Positions 24,656-35,118 of a DNA stretch of 64,000 nucleotides are shown piece after piece. Below the pieces are notes generated by a model, which saw only the letters and a list, made by a program, of their open reading frames with translations, searched no databases and was not told where the DNA came from. Origin of the DNA: Sipunculus nudus (Eukaryota; Annelida; Sipuncula; Golfingiida; Sipunculidae). The stretch is from positions 37,767,195 through 37,831,194 of the forward strand of contig CM049316.1 of NCBI GenBank assembly GCA_026874595.1, written 5' to 3'. Numbering within the stretch: the first letter of the stretch is position 1; each line of letters starts with the position of its first letter. The translations under genes were made by a program, and so were the position numbers.

Positions 24656-27600
24656 GTTACGCATCGTCGAAGAAAATCAGCGTTAATACCTTAAAGGTTT
24701 ACAATACAATTGTAGGCGCCTTAAATTCTGCCTAGGTGCTGCAAAATGGACTAGCAAATCATCAACACATACTTTTGCTTCTTGTCGAGTTGTGGAACCG
24801 TCACCTGTAAAAATAGCCGTTATAAAAATATATATCATCCAGAGAATGGCTGTTTCTTAAAGCTAAACCGCACATTCTTGTGAAATTCATGATGAATCAT
24901 TTCCCGGAAGAGGAGTAGTGTAGTCCACGTTAGAACGCGGCCACACAAGGCAGCCTGATGTTGTTTCAACCAATTGAGATTACGTTAACTCCGTCGAGTG
25001 AATCATTAGTAAGCGGTAAGACAAAGGGGGTTTATATGAAAAACTTTCATAACAAAAAAAAAAAGGATCTCGCAAGTATTAAAATCAAAGGGAGGATTCC
25101 ATGTTTTAAATTTTTGCTGGAGTTTTTATAACTCAATATTCCTTCCTTAAACATTTATTTTATCAAATCACAAACGTTATATAATAGTACACGTGTATAC
25201 ATATGTGTGCACATGGTTTAAATTTTACGAAAGCAAGCGTTATCAATATTAGAATTGTGTTGATTTATGGGTGTGATGTGCCTAAGATTGTGTATCATAT
25301 GGACCTTCCATATAAGGCATTTGTTTTATGTTGAACTTTTAAAAATATTTAGTCCTAAAGTCCAACGCGGCTCCTATTTGTATATTAATTATTTACTAAG
25401 TTCCAAGACTGTGACAGGGTTACAATATTAATTCGCATTCGCCCGACCAGAAATCCTAGCTGATTGTTCCATTCAAAACATATAATCACCTTTCGATGGA
25501 GATTTAATGTGTATATAACTTATATTAAGCTCTTGCTTTTTCCCTATGCAGGGGTTGAAGGTGTACTTGACCCCCTTTGAATGTTGAGGTAGATGTATGC
25601 TCAACTTGCTGTACATATGCACCTGAAAAACATAACTGAAAAGAAAAAAAGATATATGAAATATTGACCTCATGCGATGTTACATATTACAAATTCCTTA
25701 TCTAAAAGATATCTTAACTTGAAATATTTTATCATTTACTGTTTTATCAGTATTTGTAGCTAGTGTTGGCCCCGGTGTACAATATACGGTAGAATATAAT
25801 ATGTTAAAAATAAATGTTAAAAATATATAATGTTAAAATGCATTTTTAGATTAATATTCCAAGAATAACTGAACAAAGTTTGTTGAAAATTTATGGAGGA
25901 ACTATCCTGGAGGAAATTTGATTCACCCTAAAAGGCTTTAATTCAAAGAATACTATACCTTTGAGAAATACGGCTGTTTCATTATAATAGGGGTATAACT
26001 GTGCTATAAGGCTATTACTTGGGAGGTTGCCTAGGATAGGGTCGTTAGGCCTGGGATAGGGTCGTTGAATCTTTACAGCAGTGTACGCATTACAGACGTT
26101 TCTCATTCCTGTTGACACCCTTCCGCCAGAGGTCGCTTCTACTCATGAGACCGATTCTGCGCATCATGTTGTGTCGGAGGGTTGATGTCTCCGACAACAT
26201 ATTGTTACATTTAATTACATACTTTTTTATCCATACTTTAACGTATTAATAATGTTCCGTCTGTTGAGGCAAAATAAATCCATGTCGACCACTCTACGAA
26301 CAAACAGCTAACCATAGTATGATAAAGACTATACACACGACTGCGTGCATGGTCTGTTTGAGCCCTTTTCACTTTTATGGTCACATTATTAAGTGAAAAT
26401 AAGAGGGTTTATCACTTGATGCACAGGGTCATCATATATTAAGGTGATGATGCATTTCACTCTGATGAAAAACCGTATCCCTGGACACAAACCCAGACTT
26501 GAATATTTTTATTGTAATTTTAAGATTGTAAAACATATGCGACTAACAACAATTTAGGTTTATTTAATAATGTAAATCGGATATGTTCCTATTTTTAAAA
26601 TAAAGCCCAAAAATAATTACATACATCATATAATATATTATCTTCGCTATCCCTAAATAGTGCATATCTGCTGACAACGAAACAGAAAAGGAATTATGCT
26701 CGTATTGTACATCAACAGTGGAGGCAAAGCATGCGGACACTATCCAACTATCCGTCTGTGTGTGTGTGTGTTTGGGGCGGGGGGGGGGGGTGAATAATTG
26801 CTTTCACTAGAGGAAGACGTGGGAGTAAACATCTCATACATAAGGAAGATTATCTATATAGAGTTCTATATATGAAGGTAAATCAATTTGGATCAAAATT
26901 GAAACATTTCTTCATTATTAATAGAAGTGGTAAATACTGAAAGAAATACTGAAATAAGTATACCCTTTCTTTATATATTTAACTTGTCTGGCATTATCTA
27001 AATTGACGTGCAAGTTGCTGATATTAGAATAAAATCGGACAGAGCTATACAAATATTAATAATAGTGCCTCCCCCCTACTGGGTCAAATGAAAAATGGGG
27101 TGGGGTGCTCTCCCCGAGTTCAATCCCTGTGGAATGAACACTCCTTGATACCAGCAAAAGGACGTATTTGATGATACAAGTACCTCCCGGTATACACACA
27201 TACACATGTATACACGAGATTTATTCAGATCACTTAATTAGAGGTGGACGCATTTCAAGCGGTAATTCTTTAAGGGAAGACATTTGGTATATAAACAAAT
27301 AAAATTATTGGAGTCCTGAACCTGGCAGTGAAAGTGAGTCATCCTAGGAGATTGAATAAAGCAGAAAAAAAGATAAATTCCAATAAACACCTGCTACTCA
27401 CGATATAAAATTTACATTCACTATGTTTATTTTTTAATAATTTAAAAATATTTCAATATGGTATTTATCATGGCATGTAAAATGTATGTTTATGCAATTT
27501 TCTTGTACTAAAGATATGTACAAATTATGTACTTGCTTACTTGGTATATCATTTACTTTTACCTATGGTAGTAAATGTAACATTATCATTCCCTGTACAA

Positions 27601-27874
27601 GCTTGTTAAATTAATGATATTAAACTATCGTACTTAACTATCGGAGGTGAATGGAATATTGTATAATACAGGTGTATAACTTAAAATCAGAAACATAGAC
27701 TGATATATTCATAAATTACCACTATGAATTGATATTCGCCGTTCTACATTACTTTAATTTACTGATAATAAAAAAAAATAAAAAAAATATAATACTTACG
27801 GCATATGAAAATATCACCTGTTACATTTTGTAAATAGCAAAAGTTTTATCAGAAATGCCGATGTGTCTTTGCAG

Positions 27875-28753
27875 AGGACGAAAACAAGAATATGAGACTC
27901 GACACGGACATCATCGTAGACGAGTTTGACATCTACTTCGCCCGGGCGAAGTCGGTGGAGCGAGACGGTTTACTGTCTATGAGGCTTGAAGGCGAGCTAC
28001 AGCGGGCGAACACACCAGAGCCATGCAGAGAGATGAGTGGCAGCAGCTTCAGAAGGGCCAGGAGCCTTAAAAAAGATCACAAGAGGAGGGGTAGTGGGAA
28101 AGCTACGCCCAGGAAAGACTTGCCTACGCATTACCGAGACGGACTGGAGGACAATGGTGGCGGGGCTGAAGAAGAGGGCGGGGCTGGAGTTAGCCAAGAC
28201 TTTCGCAACTCTTTCCGTAATCTGGAGGTAAAGTGTCGCTCAGAGCCTCACTCACGCCAAGCCTCGTGGAAGAATTCGCACCCAAAGAGAGACCGCAGCG
28301 GCAGTGCTGCACCTTTGCTGCAGGTAGATGGACTTGGTGGCGCTGTATCGCCGACAGACCCGGAGTCACCTACACATAGCATGTCATTAGAAGTCCCTAC
28401 CCCTGCCTACGGCTGTCGTGTTGAGCATTCTGTGACGCCACCTTCATCCAGCCCTTCTCCGCAGCGCTCTGCGTTCCGGAGGAGACGCAAAGTGGATCGC
28501 AAAGACAGAATCATGAAAAGTCGCAGCCTTGGTACGGAGCTGTACGATGAGACAAACGGCTACGTGGACTCCTCTGAGGAGCCCAGCTCACCGCAACCGG
28601 AGGACGAGGGGGCGTCGTCCATCGGGGGCAGTTCACCGGCCGCAGGAGAAGAGTATCATATTTTGGTCATTGGTGATTACGGAGTTGGGAAGAAATCCAT
28701 TGTTCAGCATTTCAAAATGAAGAGTTTATTTTCAAACCCAAGTGTACATGATG
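27875..28753 (+). CDS. RGK exon with start codon (27,875-27,891 is 5' UTR)
   Basis: The acceptor 'tgtctttgcag' ends at 27,874 and the donor 'gatg|gtgagt' is at 28,753/28,754. ATG at 27,892 is the first in the exon and has A at -3. The exon codes for residues 1-287 plus one base: the unstructured extension with basic Ser patches (RRARSLKK near 54-61, KRRGSG, RRRRKVDRKDR, KSRSLG) that resemble kinase or 14-3-3 targets, then beta-1 and the P-loop. The reading frame runs on into the intron for about 29 codons before a stop; that tail is not coding. Confidence 0.85.
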
Positions 28754-28980
28754 GTGAGTATTATTTACGTCACCCTCCTTTTGTTTATATATATGTGTGT
28801 GTGTGTGTCTTATGTTTATGTGTGTGTGCTAAAAATATGTAACACTAATATTTGACCAATAATTTCGAATTCGGGTAAACTAATATATATACACATATAT
28901 AAATAATATATATATATACATATTTATATATATATGTATATATATATTCTTTATATATGTGTGGTTATACATTATATTTG

Positions 28981-29025
<45 letters not shown>

Positions 29026-29125
29026 CAGATAAACACATCATCTGACAATATATTCATAATACTGATGCTTGTCTATAAAATTTCCTATTCATGTAAATTA
29101 TAAACTTTTAGGTTTTCTAAATATT

Positions 29126-29177
<52 letters not shown>

Positions 29178-32100
29178 TCACAAATAATACTGATGCTTGT
29201 CTAAAAATCCCAATCGGTGTAAAGTATAAGCTTATTAGTATGCTAATGCTTTAATATAAACACATATATACACAATGTACATGTATATGCGGCCCAAAAT
29301 TTGCTGGCCGCCTTCTCTCAGAAAAAGTGTAGATAAACAAGCTGAGGTAGGCAGGAACCATGTCAAACCAGGAAAGGTTATCACAGATAGATAATACATA
29401 GTAGATGTGATGTTTTACTGGCTTTACATACGCAGGTATACGGTTTATCTTGGTTTCCAATCTTAACCTGGCTATTAGCGCACCTGTACTGGTCTGCCCG
29501 TGCTACGTCATAAGTCAGTTAAGTTGGTTACCTGGGGATTTATTCTGCAAAAAGCTCTAACCTTTTGTGTTAAGATGCAATCAGTGAATGATTAAGTTCA
29601 TTATCATTTCAACACCTGCCTAATGTTAGTTGGTAAGATGTTAAGGTAAACCATGGGGTCAGGGGTATAATTGGCGAAAGGTTAAGCGAAAAAAGTGCTC
29701 CCTGTACCGCACACTAATACCAACGCAAACAAAGGGTAAAACATTAAAATAGAAAAAATGAAAAACAATAGAGGAATGTTATCACTGTGTTTACTCCTAT
29801 TCTATATATATTGGGAGAGAGAGAGAAGTATTTCTATTTGCTTGCACTAGCAAGTCATAAGAATATCAATCTAGATTAGTTTTAGTGCAGTCAACACTTG
29901 AACTGCAACAAGAAGTAAAATGATTAAAAACACTTCCCAAAACATTATGAACCATCCTGGGAATTCCTTCATACTTATCACTTCAAATGTTAATAATTCA
30001 TCTTTATAGGCCCAGTATTTACTGTCACACTAATGTAACATTTATTAGCATCATTATGGTATTTACAGTATAATTACCGTATTATTCCCAGGAATACGCG
30101 AAACAGGCACATGACTAGCATTCCAGTGTCAAGGTACCTGGTATTGCATCAGATCTCGTTCATTACCGTACATTAGCTGCAGTAACATACCAAGGTTTGC
30201 CCCGCCACTGAATTTTAGCAGGGCCTAGCAGATAGCCCCTGCGTGGCGTCGTCATTACTCTAATCTCTTACCGTGCGAGGTAACAAGGCTAAATCTTGAA
30301 ATCTACGTCCACCAGGTGGCTTATCTGACAGAGCGATGGCTCCACTTGAACCGTGACGTCATTTGGGATCTGTGGCTTGCACTTGAGCCCGGCACTGTCC
30401 CCGTTACTGTAATACCTTTTAATGATAAAATAATCTATAGTTTTTTTTTTGCAAAATATTTTCATGGCAAAAGTTCACTTAGTGAAGTGGAAGCTCCAAG
30501 TTGTGTTATTTCATCCAGGGCCGTTGTTTATTGTACATTTTTATAACCTGCCATATAAGATCGATATCTATAATAAAACATCCCAGGTTTTCTACAAACA
30601 TCCTGACAAAAACAATAGACCTAGGAACATGATCAAAAAGAGAAATGCAAATTTAAAGATATATATGATATTTCCTGCAAAGCAAAGACCAATTAACTAA
30701 ACAAAACTCACTTTGCTACCTGAAATATTAATCCTAGCAGCCCATAGCATTGACGTCAGCAAAAGAAATTAAGGGAAAAAATAAGTCATTAATTAAATTC
30801 TGGATGCAATGTACACAAGACGAAAACGTGTAATATCCGTGCTCAACTGTGTTCATTTTATAATGTTCACCGCTAGATTGTTCCCAGGGGAAAGAAAACG
30901 CAACACTAGAATCTATGGAACAATCGTATTCACTCATCCAATAAAATCGCAATTATCCAGTGAAAGAAATAACCCCTGCTCTGTCCATTCCACGAAGAAT
31001 AACTGCTCCTTAACCCCGTCTACCCTGATTAAGCACAGCCTAAACAATTATAAGGATAGGATATTGGCCTCTTCGACAGGCCGAACGTCTGGGTTTTAAC
31101 CTCAGCCGGTTCAAGCACACCGCTGCCTGAGGTGTATTTTGAGCCCGTTGTCTGTGAGTGCTGTCAGATGTTGGATGTACGTCCTAAATCAGCTAAGTAG
31201 CTGCGTCTTACAGAGTAAGGGGGAAGGGATATCCCCTGTGAAGGCCGCAGATCACTATACCTACCACGTAGTTGTTTCATGATGACCCACGCCGTCTTTT
31301 ACATATAATTTATAATAACTTTTGTTTTCATATAAAAATGCACTTATACACTGACATACATAAAGACACATGCACATATTTTACGTAAACATCGACATAA
31401 AAAGTCGAAAATATTCACTTACCTACCATATGTGTAGTGATATTTCAACTCATTAGTATGATGTTGTGATACAAGTTGCAAGATTATATTAAAAAGTTAT
31501 AGATGTGTATAAGTATACTAAAACAAATATATATTCATATATATATATAATGCTTTAATATACAACATTCTCTATTTGTTGTAATCTTACTCTGCTTATG
31601 TTTAGAAACTGCTAAAAGATGACATATCATTTTTAAATTAACAGTCAAATATGAATCTCTGTGTAAAGAGAAGGAACATATCTATCAAACTATTTTGTTT
31701 CTTGTTAAACAATTTTTCACCATTGTTATGATCTCAACCTTTGTGTATGTATATCTGCAGATGTGGACACGAACACAACAATTGTCGCCAAAATAGATGG
31801 ACAACATGAAAGAATAAGGCTAACGGTTGTCCCGTGCGAAATGGTAGGTAAACCCATAAAATAATAACAAAGAGTCTTTTAGATTTAAGTTTATTATTCT
31901 GAACATGGTGTTTTCTTTTATCTGTGCGTCTTATGATTCTTGGTCCGGTTTATCACATTAAATGATAAGACATTTTTATTATTGATTAACCCAGTGTTCG
32001 TGTTTTATATTAAAGTGAAATCAATGATTTTTCAAAGTGATACTTTTGGCAAAGTTACGAACGAGCAGTGTATTTGTTTTATTCTAGAGCTTTGATTTTG

Positions 32101-33474
32101 CAATCATTTTAAGAGAAGCATGAGGCATTTGATCTTGTGGTCTTCGTTTACCTTTAAACAGTGACGATGTTTATTAAATTATATTTTTTAAGTTAGATCG
32201 GTATACAAATGTATATGTTAGCAAGGTAACCAACAGACCACTGAAGAAAAAGACCACTATGTCTTGTATTCTCAGAAAACGGCAGAACATGAAAAATGCC
32301 CCACTGTTTTAATGATAAATATAAATAGTAACGTGGAAATACTATCAAAAGTTAAGGTACTGATTCACCTACACGTTAGAATACCATATTGCACAAAAAA
32401 ACTAAACAGCGAACGTCTGTATTTTTACGCGTTAAACATTTGTTATACATATCCTACCTATATCACTCTAGTATTTTTCATTGATTGCCACCACTTGAGC
32501 AAACCATATTATCATCATTTGCAGCACCACACCTCGTTCGGAAGCCCCGATTCCTATTTGATCGTGTACTCCGTAGTGAACAGGTCCTCGTTCTCGCATG
32601 CCATAGACATTCTCCACGAGATTCGGCGAGACCAAGAAAGACCGTGCCCAATCATCATCGCAGCCAACAAAGGCGACTTGGCAAGGTCACGACAGGTAAC
32701 AGAAGAAGGTAAGGGATTATGTATAAATTTACAGTCTTTCTTTCAGTTTTATTTTTTTTTTCATAAGGCTATTACATGCTGCGTAATCAGAACATTGATA
32801 AGATAATTATTACGTTATCACGTATGCAGCTTAATTTGAACATAAACCCGTTTTGGTCATAAGTAAGTTACCGTTTACTTTTCCGGATCTGAGGCGTGGT
32901 TTAATTATGGAATTCACAACCGCTTAATTAGCTGTCAGAGGTTAATGAATTGTCTCTCAATTAGTTACTCTAACACCAAAACGAAAGTCAGCATATCATC
33001 GTATACACCTATTGTATAAGAGGGCTGGCACGCACTAGGGACATAACCTAATTTCCAGCTTAGAATGCTAATTTGAAATATATGAGCTATCTGTGGAAGA
33101 GTGAAGTATTGAAGGCATTGTCGCAAAGAACAATCCCTGTGTTTATTTTATAAGCGGGAGTATACTTGCGCGAAATGAATATTCATGTCAGTGAATTTCT
33201 GCATTTTACAGAGGGAAAGGAAGTCGCGAAGACCTACGGCTGTAAATTCCTCGAAGTGTCCGTGGTTTTGAACCACCAAGTCAAAGATCTGCTCAATACG
33301 TCCATTAAACAGATCAGGCATCACTTGAAAAAGGAAGAACGCAAACTGCGCAGGAGCGGAAGTGTGAAATATCCGAAAGCTGAGGGCAAACCTAAACGCA
33401 CCTTCATCGGCAAGTTGTTTCGTAGCAAGAGTTTCGCAACAAAATCCTGTGATAACCTGTTGACTTTGTCGTGA
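27892..33474 (+). CDS. RGK-family (Rem/Rad/Gem-like) small G-protein, four coding exons, 463 aa
   Basis: Coding exons are 27,892-28,753, 31,761-31,843, 32,525-32,708 and 33,212-33,474. All introns are GT-AG and phases join to 1,392 nt. A long basic/Ser-rich N-terminal extension (residues 1 to about 252) precedes the G-domain. Visible motifs are P-loop GDYGVGKKS (261-269), the 'SYLIVYS' strand (325-331), G4 NKGD (363-366) and a G5-like EVSV (391-394). The tail carries basic residues and ends KSCDNLLTLS, resembling the RGK C-terminal KSKSCHDLSVL-type motif. There is no CAAX box, typical of RGK. Family members inhibit voltage-gated calcium channels through the beta subunit and affect the cytoskeleton at the plasma membrane; that role here is inferred. 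Oddities: Lys replaces the Mg-binding Ser/Thr after GK, the G3 Asp is missing (VVPCEM) and switch II is short. Length exceeds the vertebrate 296-340 aa because of the N-terminus. Confidence 0.88.
28754..31760 (+). other. RGK intron 2
   Basis: A 3.0-kb intron. Its first part is AT-repeat rich: (TA)n runs at 28,983-29,019 and about 29,126-29,174, with a diverged direct repeat of about 130 bases sharing 'atactgatgcttgtcta' (29,059 and 29,188). A less AT-rich patch at 30,090-30,410 contains 'ccaccaggtggc' and 'gtgacgtcat' words and could be regulatory. No coding exon was recognised. Confidence 0.5.
31761..31843 (+). CDS. RGK coding exon 2 (switch I to G3 region)
   Basis: Acceptor 'atatctgcag' and donor 'gaaatg|gtaggt'. 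The 83 nt complete codon 288 and end in phase 0 at residue 315. It carries DTNTTIVAKIDGQ, which aligns with the RGK switch I/beta-2 region, and LTVVPCEM where Gem/Rad have a DxWE-type G3. Only the Glu is retained; Asp and Trp are replaced. Confidence 0.82.
32525..32708 (+). CDS. RGK coding exon 3 (beta-4 to G4)
   Basis: Acceptor 'catcatttgcag' and donor 'gaag|gtaagg'. The 184 nt code for residues 316-376 plus one base, including SPDSYLIVYSVVNRSSF (322-338) and IIIAANKGDLARSRQV with the G4 motif. The frame is open upstream into the intron but lacks a phase-compatible alternative acceptor, so the short switch II segment appears genuine. Confidence 0.87.
33212..33474 (+). CDS. RGK terminal coding exon (G5 and C-terminal tail)
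   Basis: Acceptor 'gcattttacag', stop TGA at 33,472-33,474. It codes for residues 377-463: GKEVAKTYGCKFLEVS, then an amphipathic basic helix (KQIRHHLKKEERKLRR), which fits the calmodulin/lipid-binding RGK tail, then FIGKLFRSKSF and the terminal KSC-containing motif. The upstream in-frame ATG near 33,166 lies in the intron and is not the start. Confidence 0.88.
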
Positions 33475-33883
33475 TGGGAGTGATGATTGGTGTGATTAGG
33501 GAGAAGTTGTGTAATATGTGAGTGGACTATATTGACCACGCGTTTGCTCAGGTCACGTGACTGATAACTCTATATTGTGAAATGTAATGCAACTATATTA
33601 ATACTAAGGCCAGAATCTGTCTGTCATGAAGGAAAGGTCATAATCTCGTGATATTGATCAGAAGGCCGGTATGGAGAAGTATTCATTTTTGGGCTTCTTC
33701 ATTGCATCAGGTATGACTTGTTGTCCTTCGGCATAGTTTTGCAGATTAATACATATAAATATACATAAATAATGTCATAAATTTCTCTTTAGTTCCAGGT
33801 TCAGTATAACAATCAGACGAAAGGGTTAACAGAAGGACAATACCCAGCATTCTACACGGTGCACGTGGCATGTCAATGCTTAT

Positions 33884-33975
33884 TTAGACTGGTACCCCCG
33901 CTCTATTATAGCACCGCTGCTCTAGGCCAATCATAGTTTGGCTGAGGGTCATAATAGAGCAGGGTACCAGTCTAA
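33884..33975. mobile_element. 92-bp inverted-repeat element in the RGK 3' UTR
   Basis: Left arm 'ttagactggtaccc' plus 'gctctattat' (33,884-33,909) is matched by the reverse complement at 33,951-33,975 ('ataatagagc', 'gggtaccagtctaa'). The arms are about 25 bp with one small bulge and the loop is about 40 bases. It looks like a minimal MITE or a structural 3'-UTR hairpin. No clear target-site duplication. Confidence 0.7.
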
Positions 33976-34346
33976 TGTTTATTGTGTTAATGGTACAAAT
34001 GTGGTTTCCAATAAGGACATTTACAGAGAAAGTTAACCTAGACGTATCGATCGCTACATGCCCAGGCCCTGTCTGCCTGGTAAGTCTTATACTAAATGAC
34101 TTAAGTTCTACACTTAAGTCACCATTAAGAAAATTACAACTAAATGTAAAATTTTTTTTCATGTAAACTTTATATTCATGGAGAATTAAACCAAATACAT
34201 TGGGATTTAGCCCTTTCCGCTTTACACGTCAGAATGTAGTTACATTATGAGGTAAAAATGTTTCTAATAGGCAGTGCGATTTTGTTAAACGTATAGACTA
34301 TGCATTTCTCTAAGACGCCATGCAGAAAAAAATCAGTGTCAATATG

Positions 34347-34434
34347 CATTTCTCTACTTCAAGCAGAGAAATGGTGTGTCATATACATTACTTTAAACGT
34401 CATACAAACATTTCGTCCTCTTTAAGACGAAATG
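34347..34434 (+). promoter_or_regulatory. Two tandem 9-bp stem-loops in the RGK 3' UTR
   Basis: Stem 1 pairs 34,347-34,355 ('catttctct') with 34,365-34,373 ('agagaaatg'). Stem 2 pairs 34,409-34,417 ('catttcgtc') with 34,426-34,434 ('gacgaaatg'). Three base pairs differ between the stems with both strands changed, so pairing is preserved. Each is followed by 'gtgtgtca' or 'gtgtatca'. An incomplete relative ('tatgcatttctctaag...agaaa') lies just upstream at about 34,302-34,329. Function unknown. Confidence 0.5.
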
Positions 34435-34736
34435 GTGTATCACTGCACACGTTTTGGATACTTTAAGATACAAAGTTGTATGTTTTCATAACATGGTTAT
34501 GAAAAGTTATGTTTGTACTTGTTTTATACATATGTATTCATTGGATCAACTAATGATGAATGAATGGGTATATTGATATGTAATTATGTACAGAGACTGT
34601 ATGCCACGTTTTCTTACAATTTTGTAGTATTACTTGTATAACCAAGTGACCTGTATGGACTTGTGTATTTTCTGTATTATATGACGTGATTTTTACGTGG
34701 GTCGTGTGCAGTTTGCCTGTTCTCATGCACTTTGTA

Positions 34737-34742
34737 AATAAA
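34737..34742 (+). terminator. Poly(A) signal of the RGK gene
   Basis: 'tttgtaaataaagattt' contains AATAAA, and a second 'aaataaat' follows about 20 bases later. Confidence 0.55.
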
Positions 34743-34900
34743 GATTTTATAAAAATGTAAATAAATATTTATTTCTACACGAACATGGGTTCTTTTCTTT
34801 GTTTGAGTGTTTATTGTGCCAGCCTGTATAGATCTTTTATTGCTTCGATAAAACGAATATTGAATAGAGAGTTCGTGTCACCAATTTGAGACTAATTGCA

Positions 34901-34904
<4 letters not shown>

Positions 34905-34937
<33 letters not shown>

Positions 34938-35072
34938 AGATTGAAGATGGGAAAACAGATAGATTAGGGATGGGGAGGCAGCAATTAAATCCGAAGATCT
35001 GTGCAAGATTTATAGGCAAAAATTTTCATTTAAATCAGCTAAAAATATGGAGAAACAGAGGTCAGAGAGAGC

Positions 35073-35114
<42 letters not shown>
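34905..35114. repeat. Two (GA)n microsatellites
   Basis: (GA)n runs at about 34,905-34,936 and 35,077-35,114 are separated by about 140 bases of unique sequence. Confidence 0.9.

Positions 35115-35118
<4 letters not shown>

Larger units (their letters stand above)
16799..27874 (+). other. Inferred intron 1 of the RGK gene (11 kb)
   Basis: Bounded by the donor at 16,799 and the acceptor 'gtgtctttgcag' ending at 27,874. It holds the 44-bp-arm palindrome (18.5 kb), (TA)n runs, a SINE (20.9 kb), a poly-C element (22.5 kb), a (CT)n(TA)n repeat (23.8 kb) and two GC-richer patches at 23.2-23.5 and 23.93-24.65 kb. A frame at 17,606-17,908 is GC-richer than its neighbours but matches no family. CRE-like 'tgacgtca' occurs at about 18,948, 18,959, 22,204 and 24,260. 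The remaining sequence is AT-rich with nothing recognised. Confidence 0.45.
33475..34765 (+). other. RGK 3' UTR
   Basis: From the stop codon to the first clear AATAAA at about 34,737, with a second 'aataaatattt' about 20 bases further on. No earlier AATAAA was seen, giving a 3' UTR of about 1.3 kb. It contains a 92-bp inverted-repeat element and two matching stem-loops. The exact cleavage site is inferred. Confidence 0.55.

Noticed and set aside
28754-28842. Extension of the RGK first coding frame to 28,842
   Set aside because: A strong donor at 28,753/28,754 and phase agreement with the next exon show that this is intron read-through.
32264-32524. Plus-strand start at 32,264 joined to the RGK NKGD exon
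   Set aside because: Upstream residues are unlike any G-domain, and the acceptor at 32,524 gives the right phase with the preceding exon.
33166-33211. ATG at 33,166 as an independent start
   Set aside because: It lies in intron sequence before a clear acceptor that joins the previous exon in phase.
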